A program made the position numbers and the translations under genes. 64,000 nt of DNA, from assembly GCA_963402885.1 (NCBI GenBank), contig OY727102.1, positions 12,338,001 to 12,402,000 on the forward strand. The letters run 5' to 3'. This document shows positions 27,801 to 36,942 of the stretch, piece by piece. The stretch is from Antedon bifida. Its lineage: Eukaryota; Echinodermata; Crinoidea; Comatulida; Antedonidae. Under the pieces are notes generated by a model. The model was not told where the DNA came from. It saw only the letters and a program-made list of their open reading frames with translations, and made no database searches. The number at the start of each line of letters is the position of its first letter. The stretch's first letter is position 1.

Positions 27801-30800
27801 ACAACTCAATATATATGTTGGAGGGTAGATTGTAGAAGTCTCACTTTCTTTATTGTAGTAGCTTCAGCCAATGGGAGTTTCCCAGTGTGAACTTTCTAAA
27901 TCATCAACAATTGAAATTGCTCCTTCCTTTCTTAAAATGAAATCATTCAATTTGGCTGTTCTAATATTGTACACATTTATGCAAATTTGTATATGTCTTT
28001 TATTGCAAAGATTTTAGAAAAAAACGTTCAATACCAATTTTCAAACGAGTACTTCGTAAGTAATGATTAACACATGAGTATTTTAATAACCTTTCAAATT
28101 ATTTTAATAAAAGATGGTGGGTTTGATCATTTGATTGGTTTTGATCAATAAATTATTGGTTGAACTGACGGGTGGGTTGTAAATTTGTATTATTATTGAT
28201 AAATTATACTAAAAATCTTATTTTTAAAAAGTTAATTAATTGTATGTGTTTTTATTGGTTTCTTTTACTTTTAAAACATTTTCATTTCATCTGTTGATTT
28301 TTGTCTTTCAATTCTTTGTTTGGTTTATTTTTAAATCTATATTTATATTTTAATTTCTGTGAATTATACCGAAATATTTCTATATCTTCTTATGTGCATA
28401 CTAAAATGTGAATTACATGTTGTTTCGCTATTGTTTCCTAGCATCAGAAGCAGATGAGCCTGATTATTTCCGAAGTTCACAAGAATGACCTGTGTTTATA
28501 TGTGTTTTACTTACTCCCTCTTTTTAGATCTTCTTTCACCAGTACAAGATGAATTTCAAAAGCGTTATGGTTCCAAACGTTAAAGGGTGAAGTGAACAAT
28601 GCATGTAATACTCTTCTGTGTCACATATACTTCATTGGGTCTGATCAATTTTGACTAAACCAAACACAATAAACATAATTATTGTTCTTTGTGTACTAAA
28701 GATATACAGTTTACTGGCCATCAGCTTATAGAATTATGAATTTTCATTCCAAATTCTATTAAAAATTTAATAATCACACTCCTTTTCAGGAAAAACTCTT
28801 ATTAAGGAGACATTTTCGTGTGAAACAAATGAGTGGCAATACAGCCAACCCCTATTAAGGGGACATTTGACTGTTGATAATAATGGTAATAATCATAAAT
28901 CAGATATGTCTTTTGTTTTTTTGGTTTGTTAAATCGTAAATTAAAAAAACTAAATTGATCAAACCCATTTTCCAAGCTCCTGGTGATGGGTTTTGTTACG
29001 ACACCATTGCAGGGAAAGAAAAAAGTGAAGTTTATGTTGCTGCATGAAACTAACTCTTGTCTTGTGCATGAAATATAGTTACTAACATGTTGTATGTATT
29101 CTACTTTAAACATCATATTTTAATTTGCAGGTTTAACTAATACCGTATAATAGGATAATTTTGATATAAATTAATTGTGGAAAAGGCTTTTAAATTACCA
29201 GTTTTGTTTTTATTAACATTTAATTTAGTTTATATAAAACTGCATTTGTCTGGTTTTATTGCTGATGTAAATTAGTTTTGTTTTTTCAACTGACGTACTG
29301 AACAACATGTGTTAGAACATATAATATTTGCTGTCATTTAAAGCAACGTTTTCAGAGTATGTCTGTCATGGAGCATGAATTTATTTATTCATCTAATTAA
29401 TAGTAATCAGTTGGGTACTGAGTGCTTACGACACTTGACTCTCATACAGAAAGACCCGGATTCAATTCCCAACAACTCCCATTCCACTCAGCTGTAAATG
29501 AGTACCTGGTTGAAAATACTAGGGAGGATAAGGCGGTGTGGAAAGGAACTGGCCACCCTACCACATAATGCAGAGGCTTAGTACAATGAGCTCCTAACAG
29601 CTCATTCCCCTATATTCAGAATGAACATGGGACTCACCTTTACCTTTTAATGAAAGTGAATCATACTTTTGTATGGTTTTAAACAACTTTATAATTATTT
29701 ACATGTATCAGTTACATGTCATCATCATAGTCTGTTTGTCATAAAGCATGGATCGTTATTTATAATTAAAATTTATGTAAATAAATATAAACAAAAACAA
29801 TAGAAAATATATTTAGTAAAAACATTTGAAAAATGTGCCAACATCAACAATGATGAGATTATGGTGGAACCAAAAGATTTCAAATTAACAAAATAAGTAC
29901 ATTTTACATAGAAAAAAAAATAAATAAAACCAATTACCAATATAAAGCACTAATATTCATATACATTGGATTTTACTTATTTTTATTAAACCAAAAAAAG
30001 CGATCACAAGATAATATGTTCGTGTAGGTTTCTTTTTGTGTCCTGGTAGACAATTTGCTAACCAACTCAATGAAATACAGGCGATAACATTACAATCTTA
30101 AGGTATTTTGTGCCTAATAGTGGAAACTAATGCTTATATACAAAATATAGGTTGACTAGACATGAGTTATTTTTAAATATATAAATTTTTTTAAAAGTTG
30201 AATTGTCAAGAGTCTGTTTTTTACATTTTATATAATACTAAATAAATTGTATTAAGTTTTTCTGTGCAAAATAACATGCATTATGGTACAATAGCATCTT
30301 CTATGCAAGTATGTAATATAAAAAGAATTAATAAATCATATGATACTTTAATATATATATATTTATATTATATTTATCATATGTATTTTGCCTTTTAGAA
30401 CTTATAAATATGCTTTTTTCTAATAAAAGATTTATTTATGTTGATTTTTGTTATATTCATATTTACTAATTTTAAAAAAGCCTGTGAATAAAAACATTTG
30501 AATTTGAATCTAATTTTTTTATTTAATTTCTCGACAGGTAATCCACCTAGCAAGGATAAAAATGGAACTCATAAGGGATTTTCCACCAAAGCAAAGACCA
30601 CAGGAAGACACACTACAGTCGACTACAACACAAAACAGTATACCGGAGGAACGCTTGGAGAAGTCACCGTGCGTACCATTACCGAGGAAACCCGTACTGT
30701 TACTATGCCAACCCATAAGAGAACAACATACACCCGTGGTGGTAAAACTACTGTTCCTTCAAAAACTACTGGTCCTTCAAAAACGGCTGGTCCTTCAAAA

Positions 30801-30827
30801 ACCAGTTCAAAATCCCACCCAAAATAA
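7794..30827 (+). CDS. Spectraplakin (dystonin/MACF/Short stop family), 3' part
   Basis: Spectraplakins are giant cytoskeletal linkers joining actin, microtubules and junctions. The window holds the C-terminal part: 42 constitutive exons (about 2,840 codons) plus alternative last exons. Domain order is a long spectrin-repeat rod, two EF-hands, a GAS2 domain and a basic Ser/Thr-rich tail, which is diagnostic of the family. All exon junctions keep phase with GT-AG introns. Very conserved stretches include [12 protein letters not shown] before the EF-hands, [19 protein letters not shown] and [11 protein letters not shown] in GAS2, and MTPFQKRS after it. The 5' half (actin-binding and plakin domains) is outside the window. 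Whether it is called DST or MACF1 cannot be decided, because invertebrates usually have a single spectraplakin. The identity is certain at family level. Confidence 0.95.
12877..12935. repeat. ATC/CAT microsatellite
   Basis: An imperfect run of ATCATCATC words in the 1.05-kb intron between exons ending at 11,991 and starting at 13,040. Nothing else is recognised in that intron. Confidence 0.7.
13303..13363. mobile_element. Right-half fragment of the AAAGCTCTGTC MITE
   Basis: ATATTTGGGCATATCACTAC followed by the right terminal repeat CTAGTTTGATAGTGTAGACA-GAGCTTT. No left end is found upstream. It lies in a spectraplakin rod intron. Confidence 0.65.
22718..22778. repeat. Three-copy 20-bp tandem repeat in a spectraplakin intron
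   Basis: CCCATTGCGGCTCTTGTCAT, CCATTGCAGCTCTTGCCAT and CCATTGCAACTCTGTCC follow each other in the intron before the exon at 22,945. The middle copy contains a CAG, but no open exon follows it. Confidence 0.6.
24959..25550 (+). CDS. Spectraplakin EF-hand pair (exons 24959-25121 and 25396-25550)
   Basis: Two calcium-binding loops are visible, [12 protein letters not shown] and [12 protein letters not shown], separated by the conserved linker ending [10 protein letters not shown]. In this family the EF-hand pair packs against the GAS2 domain at the microtubule-binding C-terminus. The second loop is canonical, with Glu at position 12. The first has Gln at position 12, where the vertebrate proteins I recall have Glu, so its calcium affinity may be lower; that is an inference. 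The splice between the two exons is phase 1 and recreates a Lys codon. Confidence 0.93.
25607..26124. mobile_element. MITE copy split by a LINE fragment
   Basis: The left terminal repeat AAAGCTCTGTCTACACTAAC starts at 25,607 and interior words (GTGTGATGTGCCCATATATA) continue to about 25,690. The matching right end ATAGTGTAGACAGAACTTT is at 26,106-26,124. The LINE 3' fragment at 25,718-26,104 lies between, so the MITE is the older insertion. Both sit in the spectraplakin intron between the EF-hand and GAS2 exons. Confidence 0.7.
25718..26104 (+). mobile_element. 5'-truncated LINE 3' end (CR1/Jockey-like)
   Basis: It opens with the end of a reverse-transcriptase [23 protein letters not shown], through KLKEYF to a stop at about 25,836. 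A 3' UTR follows, ending AATAAAATTTATCAATCAATC. The WNxLP...FK.KLK.Y C-terminus and a short (ATCA)n tail are typical of CR1/Jockey-related LINEs. Strong 5' truncation is usual for the class. Confidence 0.75.
26245..27028 (+). CDS. Spectraplakin GAS2 (GAR) domain exons
   Basis: Exons 26245-26319, 26517-26634 and 26874-27028 encode a complete GAS2-related domain, from [20 protein letters not shown] through [19 protein letters not shown] to [13 protein letters not shown]. This domain binds and stabilises microtubules. The phase-1 junction 26634/26874 joins CR to AKGRTN exactly as in vertebrate homologues. The end of the third exon already enters the Ser/Arg-rich tail ([16 protein letters not shown]). 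Confidence 0.95.
27221..27389 (+). CDS. Spectraplakin basic Thr/Arg-rich tail exon
   Basis: An acceptor after AAAACTAG opens a 169-nt exon in the right phase. It is rich in Thr and Arg ([19 protein letters not shown] and [17 protein letters not shown]) and ends at a GTGAG donor in phase 1. Low-complexity basic tails after GAS2 are usual in the family and contribute to microtubule lattice binding. Its phase-1 end matches all three candidate last exons downstream. Confidence 0.85.
28011..28055 (+). CDS. Candidate 45-nt cassette microexon of the spectraplakin tail
   Basis: An acceptor (TCTTTTATTGCAAAG) and a consensus donor (GTAAGT) bracket exactly 45 nt with no stop in the phase left by the 27221-27389 exon. 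It would enter and leave in phase 1 and so could be included or skipped without changing frame. It would encode [15 protein letters not shown], a strongly basic peptide in keeping with the tail. No transcript evidence is available; this is a prediction from splice signals and phase. Confidence 0.4.
28442..28488 (+). CDS. Spectraplakin alternative last exon A
   Basis: After the acceptor TTGTTTCCTAG, the phase-1 continuation reads [15 protein letters not shown] and stops at TGA. The acidic content and the DEPDYF stretch recall the SDASDFDLL segment of vertebrate dystonin tails (from memory). It sits 39 bp before exon B and may share its polyadenylation signal at 28,668. Confidence 0.55.
28528..28583 (+). 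CDS. Spectraplakin alternative last exon B
   Basis: The acceptor CTCCCTCTTTTTAG leads into [18 protein letters not shown] and a TAA stop, in the phase left by the 27221-27389 exon. An AATAAA lies 85 nt after the stop at 28,668-28,673, which supports a real 3' end here. It is mutually exclusive with exons A and C because each ends the protein. Confidence 0.55.
28668..28673 (+). terminator. Polyadenylation signal AATAAA for the short spectraplakin 3' ends
   Basis: A canonical hexamer 85 nt after the stop of alternative last exon B, with T-rich sequence following. It is the best candidate polyadenylation site for the two proximal isoforms. Confidence 0.5.
29405..29648 (+). mobile_element. tRNA-derived SINE
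   Basis: The first 65 nt resemble a tRNA-like promoter, with a box A-like TACTGAGTGCTTACG and a clear box B, GGATTCAATTCC. A non-tRNA body follows, including GGCCACCCTACCACATAATG and GAGCTCCTAACAGCTCATTC, and it ends ACTCACCTTTACCTTTT. It lies in the intron before the distal spectraplakin last exon. Family name not assigned. It is too degenerate and too long to be a tRNA gene. Confidence 0.75.
30538..30827 (+). CDS. Spectraplakin alternative last exon C (long basic tail)
   Basis: The acceptor TTAATTTCTCGACAG is followed by a 290-nt open frame in the phase left by the 27221-27389 exon, ending in TAA. The product is Thr/Lys/Pro-rich with repeats of [12 protein letters not shown] and AGPSKT and no acidic stretch. 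Composition continues that of the upstream tail exon ([14 protein letters not shown]), which makes it the most convincing last exon. It lacks the SxIP motif that vertebrate spectraplakins carry near the C-terminus. Confidence 0.8.
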
Positions 30828-32204
30828 AATGAAAGTAAACAAATTAAATTCTTTAAAACCACAATCTTGCACGTGATAACAATTTAAATAGATTTTTATA
30901 TGTATGTTAAATAATATGTTTGCAACTATTTCACCTGTGTGTATTATCATGAAAATATTATGTTCTTATGGAATAAAAAGAAAAATATTATTATATGGCT
31001 AATATTGCCATTATATATTTAGATTTATTTGTATATTTAGAAAGTATTGAAATAATACAGTACCTATGTATTTGATTTTTTTATTGTACAATTTTCAGGT
31101 TATTCAAATGTATACTGTGTAGATTTTTTTGTAGAAATAATTGTATTAAATTTATTCATAGTTTAAATTATGGAATTTAAAATGTTTTTTTATTATAAGG
31201 TAACAAGTATATTATTATTTTTTTTCACTTATTTTTGTCTATAATTGCAAAAGTAAAAATGTCAACAAAGATATTAAGTAAACACTTTTTTTTCTCTTTT
31301 ATATTTCTGGTACATGTGTTGATCATAATAATTTGATTTCTAGAATATTCAGATAAATTTAAAAATCCAGATTCTGGGATAAGTGGGGACTTAATTCCTT
31401 GAATTCTGGCATTTCTGTTTTTCACTTTTAAATACTTGTTGAAGTTTAGATCTCTGTTAAGTGGGGACTATGCAGAGATCTATAACAGCAGAGTACTAAT
31501 TAAAATTGTGTGAATTTGTGTTTAGGAATAAAATATTAATTTTTGTTTGTTAATGAATTTAAGTTTTTTTTTATATTTTTCTTTCTTGCGATGGCCTTAG
31601 TAGTTAAGCATTTTTACGTTACGCTTTGGGATATAAAATGATGCATTAGGAATGCTTAATTGATACTGCAATACAATTTTGGTCTTTTTAATAGAATTGT
31701 ATTATTAACAGCTTAAATAAAAATAATATATGCAAATGCTTATAGGTTTATGTTAATACGTTTCTCAACATTTTGCATATACTTTTAGACTAAGACCATT
31801 TATAAATCAATCAATCAAAATATGTCATCCAATTATTTAACTAGATAATTGAGCATCAATGAACGTACTATAGACTTTAATGTATACTTTACAACCCTTT
31901 TATGTTATGTCATTTATTTAGGAAACCAAAGATTCGGTAAATTAGTATTTTGGTTATGATTGAATTATTGTAATTGGTGTATATCCCATTGATTAAAACT
32001 TTGTAATATTTCACTCACCGATGTTTAATAAATTTGGGTAAATACATTTTCAATTACAAAATTAATATAGGCAAAATCTTCCATTGCTAATCAGTAACTT
32101 TTAATTTAGTAATATTATAAAGATTGTAACATGATGGCAGATTTCAATGTGTGATGTAATAATTGAGTGTTCTGCGCTTGCGTATTCAGGCACTTTTCTG
32201 CTTT
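30828..32204. other. 3' UTR and intergenic sequence between spectraplakin and the tandem array
   Basis: Very AT-rich. An AATAAA at 30,972-30,977, about 145 nt after the distal stop, is the likely polyadenylation signal of the long isoform. I see no gene in the remainder. Similarity to the array begins at about 32,195-32,218. Confidence 0.6.
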
Positions 32205-32655
32205 GTTTTGTTTTGGCGTGTTTAGTAATTAAAATAGCAAAGCTATTGGAGGTGAATAAACACTTTATTTTGCAGTAAAATGGTATTTGCATCAATGATT
32301 TGTGATTCGAGTGCTGCTAATGATGATTCATGCCCTCATATCCGAGGTACGGAACCCTTTTATTGAACAATATTTACATTACATCCATATCAAATCGAAA
32401 GAACACAGTAACAAGCGTTAGCCCTTCCAAAATTAGATATTTGTTTGTTTCTCTGATTTCTCTGCATCACGTAATACATCACCTTTATTAAAATAAGACC
32501 AGAACAAATCAACAACAATGGATATAAATAAAACTCGTTATAATTTATTCCACGAGATAAAAAATATATACATATATAACATTATATTGAGCTTGTCTGA
32601 AATATCTGGGTAGCTGATACTTTGAAAGTGTAAAAGTTTGTTTCAAATGATAAAT

Positions 32656-34322
32656 TTAAAGATCATAATGTTCTTCCGGTGCAAAGTAAGTGTTGTCTTT
32701 TTCTACTTCAACTTCCAAATCCAACCTCTCTTGTTCAAGCCTATCTCGTTTCCTGTACCTGACAGCCCTCTGATGCTGGTTTGTGGCCATACAAGTAATT
32801 ATCTGCCTGTGCTCTTTCTTCATCATCACTAGTCTACAAGTTTCATCCTTCTCCTTAAGTACTTTCTGTGCATTTTCTCTGATTGTATCGTCAATGCGAT
32901 CAAATCTTTTTCTGACATCCACAATATTCACTTTCTTTGTCTTTTGAAGAAGCTGGTTCTAAAATGAAAAAAAAAATGATAGAATTTTAAACTCGGGAAA
33001 AATCAACTGCATTTTTTCCCCTTCATTATCACATTATTATTATTGAATACAGACACTTTTATTTAAACTGAAGAAACTAAGTCTGCATACCTGTCTTCTC
33101 TCCTCGGCTGCGATTTGTTTTGCTTGGTTTTGCATATCCTGGAACTCTCGTTTTTCCGAAAGTGTTTGTTGGAATGCTGTGGTCTTTCGTACTTTAAGTG
33201 ATTGCTTTCTTTTAAGAAGAAACTCCTAAAATTAAAGCAACAATGTGTCTGTTATTATAGTATGGTGTAGTGTAAAGCAGGTATTAAGAGTTAAGACATT
33301 GGTGACTATATGTTGACTGTCGTCACTGTGATTAAAATGAAGATATTGATAATGACGACAATGATAATAAAGAGTAGTGCTTATGCTAGGATGTCAATAT
33401 TGGTTGACATCAGTATTCTTACCTTTCGTCTCTTTTCGGCTGCTGTTAGCTTACATGTAAGATTGGTTTCTTTTCCATTGTTCTCTTCGTCTGTTTGTCG
33501 CTCGAGTCTGGACAATGACCGCGGCATCTCTAATACAGGTTTGACTCCATCCAAAATGTCAAAGGAGCATCCATTTTGTCCAGGTCTTGGGTTAACGATG
33601 ACACCAGACATTCTTAGCTCTTCTAAGATCTGGAAGGTGCTCTTGTCTCTAAGAGTCGGCATACTTTGATTACAAATAGGTGGAAGTCGACGAGTTGGAA
33701 TAATGTTTGCTAAAAGTAAGAACAAAAAAAGAAAATTACAAAAATTGTAATCATATTCGATATTATTCATTTGTATCATTTATTCTTCTTTTTTTATATT
33801 CTTCTTTTTGTCTTACCAGTTGAGTTTCCATCCTTTAATCTTAATAGTTCTTCATTCACTCTATCGTCATGGCTCATCAAAGATGCATGATCAGATAGAT
33901 TGGTTTCTGAATCACTCTGTAGAAAAACAATTGTAAAAAGGAACATCTGATTAAAGAAAAATGAACAGAAAAGTAATAACGGCGCCGTGGAAAATTTGGA
34001 CTCTCGACAAAACAAAAAAGTTAGAAAGAATAAATTAGGCCTAGCCTAGGGGCCTATATTTTATTTTTATTTTGGCATGCAGCCTTAACAAATATTTAAC
34101 AGAACTGTATGGTAAAGTTACGTTACGTGACACTTATAGCCAAATATACAACAAAATACAAAAATCTACCTCTGGCATGACGCCCACTTTGTTTGATCTT
34201 CGTCGTAAAAACCTAAGAATTAGATTTACTTTTTTGCGTTCTTTCACTTCTTTACTTGTTTGAAGATTTTTATCATCTTTTGCGTCAGGTTTGACTTTAA
34301 TTTTAGAATAACACGATCCCAT
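32656..34322 (-). CDS. STMND1-like (stathmin domain-containing) protein, copy 1
   Basis: Five exons on the minus strand, 34322-34170, 33916-33817, 33709-33423, 33225-33091 and 32958-32656, splice in phase to about 325 residues. The start MGSCYSK is an N-myristoylation motif (Gly2, Ser6) with Cys4 available for palmitoylation. Residues about 105-140 read TFQILEELRMSGVI then GCSFDI, matching the ILEEL...G.I...G.S.D block I recall from human STMND1. LTCKLTAAEKRRK resembles the stathmin KLEAAEERRK segment. The last 145 residues are a charged coiled coil. Stathmins bind tubulin; membrane anchoring is inferred. This copy differs most from the others (for example LTCK versus LTWK, NIVDV versus NIEDV). 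Gene model is strong, family call moderate. Confidence 0.75.
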
Positions 34323-34840
34323 ATTACTAGTAATGTTGTAGTTTAATTTCAAATCGTCACTGAGAAAATTGTGAAGGTGCTTGTCTTAGCAAAGGCAAAG
34401 ACAGAATGTTATTGTTGGCATGGAGTTGTATTTCAACTCGTTGGTACGAGCAACGAATTTACGCAACACGCGGACATTACGCGACGCACAAGCACTTCTA
34501 AGCTAGCGAGCCGTAATGGGGCCTGTGTGGTTTTATATATCAATTCTGTCCTAATAAGTTAAAAATTAATGAATTAAAGCTAATTTTCTGCTAATTTTGT
34601 TTTAATGCACTACATCATTTCAATGAATCATCTTGTTTGTACCTAACTTTTGAGAAAACTTAACACCACGTGCATGCAGTATGCACCTGATAAGTTGCTA
34701 CTTCTCCCTCCTATCACGTGCTGTCGTGGATACACCAGGAATCGAATTATTCGAATATATCACCAGATAATTAGCACATAGTTGTTCGTGTACCAGCTTG
34801 GTGTTGTCAAGAGTGGACATTCGACCGAGTTTTTTTGGAT
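34323..34840. promoter_or_regulatory. Divergent promoter region between STMND1-like copy 1 and protease exon-1 relic
   Basis: A 518-bp gap lies between the minus-strand start codon and the plus-strand exon-1 copy. It contains two CACGTG E-boxes (34,667-34,672 and 34,715-34,720) and the block GCTTGGTGTTGTCAAGA just before the plus-strand ATG. The same blocks stand before the real protease exon 1 at 55,660-55,802. The equivalent region recurs in every unit. Bidirectional use is an inference from head-to-head layout. Confidence 0.55.
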
Positions 34841-34886
34841 ATGAAGTATGTTGTAGTTGTGTTTGTTTTGTAAGTGGACTTCGCAG
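34841..34886 (+). pseudogene. Relic of protease exon 1, unit 1
   Basis: ATGAAGTATGTTGTAGTTGT begins a 46-nt copy of the protease signal-peptide exon, with its GTTTGT donor kept. Codon 11 is TAA where the intact exon at 55,803 has TTA, so the copy reads MKYVVVVFVL then stop. No downstream protease exons are present in the unit. Confidence 0.7.
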
Positions 34887-35147
34887 GTTTGTATTAAAAT
34901 ACTAAATACTATTTGTACTGTAGTTAGGCATGACTAGTTAATTAGTTGTTAACACGTTAACGCAGTCTGTGCCTGGGCCTACTAAAAGGACAAAAGCTTT
35001 ACATTTAGTTTTACTACTACTAGATACTACTAACTAGGCCTAGTAGAGGCAAATATACAATTGTTTATACTTACTTATTTATTCGTACATTACAAAACTT
35101 TAGTATTAATATTAATAGGAATATTCCATGCATTACTATTAAGTTTT

Positions 35148-35251
35148 TAGTCGCGTGAAAACGGTCGGTGGTCGGTCAGTAAACACTAACTCAAATGTGC
35201 GCACGCGACTACAGTCTACACTACACTATCACTACATGTATATGGCCCTGT
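35148..35251 (-). mobile_element. Short GACC-microsatellite element (pearl/HINE-like), reverse orientation
   Basis: Read on the minus strand it runs from CAGGGCCATATA through GTAGTCGCGTGCGCAC and a short GACC tract to CACGCGACTA. These are the termini of the larger elements at 35,492 and 56,509. The same insertion is present in every unit (39,462-39,554; 43,551-43,657; 47,954-48,057; 52,249-52,325) but absent from the related native protease promoter and intron region at 55,660-56,375. Confidence 0.6.
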
Positions 35252-35491
35252 TCTTATGTTGTTAGTCCAACAGCCGGCACTTCGATTTTTGTCTGTAACA
35301 TAGAATAAAGTATTACGTATAAATGCTATGCGTGACAAAAAATGTATCTTGTTGTTTTGCCGTGTTTAGTAATTAAAATAGAAAAGTTAAAGATGTATTG
35401 TCCCCCAAAAACATGAAAAATAAAGATTAATAAAATCAGACTTTGAATAGATTATTTTGTAGCTTTATTAAAGTTAATCATTTCTGTAGAA

Positions 35492-36276
35492 AACAAGGCC
35501 ATATAGATGGCTGCAGTCGCGTGCTCAAGTTAGTGTTTACCGACCAACCGATCGACCAACTGACCGACCGACCAACCGACCGAAATTGCTGAACATGTTT
35601 AAAAATGTTGAAAATGTTGAAAAAACATTTTTATTTTTTTAATTTACGCGTGCGTAGCCTGTCATTTTTGACGTGCTCGTATAACGTAATTTCGAGTTGA
35701 AAAGTGAATCAAATATGATGATATTATTAAAGAAAGGTTGTAAAACAGAAATCGGGCAAAAAGAGTGCATATTAACATTTAACGCGCAGTGTGCGTGCAA
35801 AAATATGCGCACTCAATTGCCTGAAACGTTGTCTTATTTCATCGAAAACAAATTTTGAAAATGTTAAGCGCGCGTACGCATGCGTTACATGCGCTACGCA
35901 CGTAATTGTATTGCCATATCATGATTTATGAGTACCTAATTTTATTTAATTGTGATTCATGCTTGTGAAGATATGATTACAACAAACGTGATTTCGTTAA
36001 ATCGTGCGTAGACCGCGTAATGTTTGATTGCGCACCGTGAAAACATGGTCATAAGGAATATACTGTGAAAAATTGACTTGGCTAGATGAAACTGATATCA
36101 AGACAAGGCCATATACAAGTTAGTGTTTACCGACCGACATAGTGAGCTGTAGAGTCTAACAAGGCCAACAGCCATAAGTCGCGTGCTAAAACGCATAGTG
36201 ATACCAGACCGACCGACCGACCGACATAGTGAACTATAGAGTCGCGTCCACGCGACTAAAATCGCGAGACGCGACT
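35492..36276 (+). mobile_element. GACC-microsatellite (pearl/HINE-like) element nested in the TTAA element
   Basis: It starts ACAAGGCCATATAGATGGCT with AGTCGCGTGC and a (GACC)n tract. A roughly 600-bp body rich in CGCG/GCGC words follows, then a second block (ACAAGGCCATATACAAGTTA) and a second GACC tract, ending GACGCGACTA. Internal microsatellites plus a terminal hairpin recall the pearl elements of bivalves and DINE/HINE elements, which are Helitron-derived. A further 100-bp element is inserted near its 3' end at 36,159. Units 3-5 carry shortened or rearranged versions. Confidence 0.55.
36159..36258 (+). mobile_element. 100-bp GACC-microsatellite element, insertion private to unit 2
   Basis: The block from ACAAGGCCAACAGCCATAAG to the hairpin AGTCGCGT-CC-ACGCGACTA interrupts a sequence that is continuous in units 3, 4 and 5 (GAGTCTAAAAACGCGAGACG). 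It is therefore a clean presence/absence insertion. It matches the copy inside the LINE at 53,907. Confidence 0.75.
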
Positions 36277-36942
36277 AAAAATGTTTTTACTTATAAAATT
36301 ACAAAATAAATGGTTAAATTCAATTCAGCCAATTTGACTATTTTTTGTTTTAAATTACATTTTTTTAGGTAAATAATTTTTTTCGATCCAATTTTTGGTC
36401 AAAGTGGATAACTATTTGGTGACATTAAAATGATATATTCAACAGAAAAATTTTTAAGAATTAATTTTTCAGGGGGACAATACATCTTTAATAAACACTT
36501 CATTTTGCAGAATCAATAATTTATGTGATTCGAGTGCTGCTGCTGATGATGCAACAGGCCCTGCCAAAAAATCAATATCATGTTGTCATAATGTGGACTG
36601 AACAATACGAAGTAAAATTAATTATTTATGATTTCAATTACTTTTATTACGGAAGTATTACATCCATATCAAATCGAAAGTACACCGACCGTAACAAACG
36701 TTAGCCTTTCCAAAATTAGATATTTGTTTGTTTCTCTGGTTTCTCTGCATCACGTAATACATCTTTCACCTTTTATTAAATAATACCAAAAAAATCAACA
36801 GCAATGGATATAAATAAAACTCGTTATAGTTTATTCCACGAGATAAAAAATATATACATATATAACATTATATTGGGTTAAACATTGTCTGAAATATCTG
36901 GGTATAGCTGATACTTTGAAAGTGTAAAAGTTTGTTTCAAAT

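Larger units (their letters stand above)
35391..36487. mobile_element. TTAA-flanked TIR element in unit 2
   Basis: Terminal inverted repeats AGATGTATTGTCCCCC and GGGGGACAATACATCT are flanked on both sides by TTAA (35,387-35,390 and 36,488-36,491), the target duplication expected of a TTAA-specific DNA transposon. No transposase frame is seen. TTAA is typical of piggyBac, but the termini do not start CCC, so the superfamily is left open. A microsatellite element (35,492-36,276) lies inside it. The left array edge at 32,218-32,260 shows the related sequence without the element. Confidence 0.75.

Noticed and set aside
29405-29470. tRNA gene
   Set aside because: Box A and box B are recognisable, but the cloverleaf is degenerate and the sequence continues into a SINE body.
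33310-33669. Plus-strand open frames of 100-146 codons repeated in array units (also near 37,620, 41,683, 46,081, 50,564)
   Set aside because: They are antisense to exon 3 of the STMND1-like gene, and they appear because that exon is open in both directions. No splice or family evidence supports them.
35391-36487. piggyBac element
   Set aside because: The TTAA duplication fits, but the termini do not show the usual CCC start and no transposase is present, so only a TTAA-flanked TIR element is claimed.
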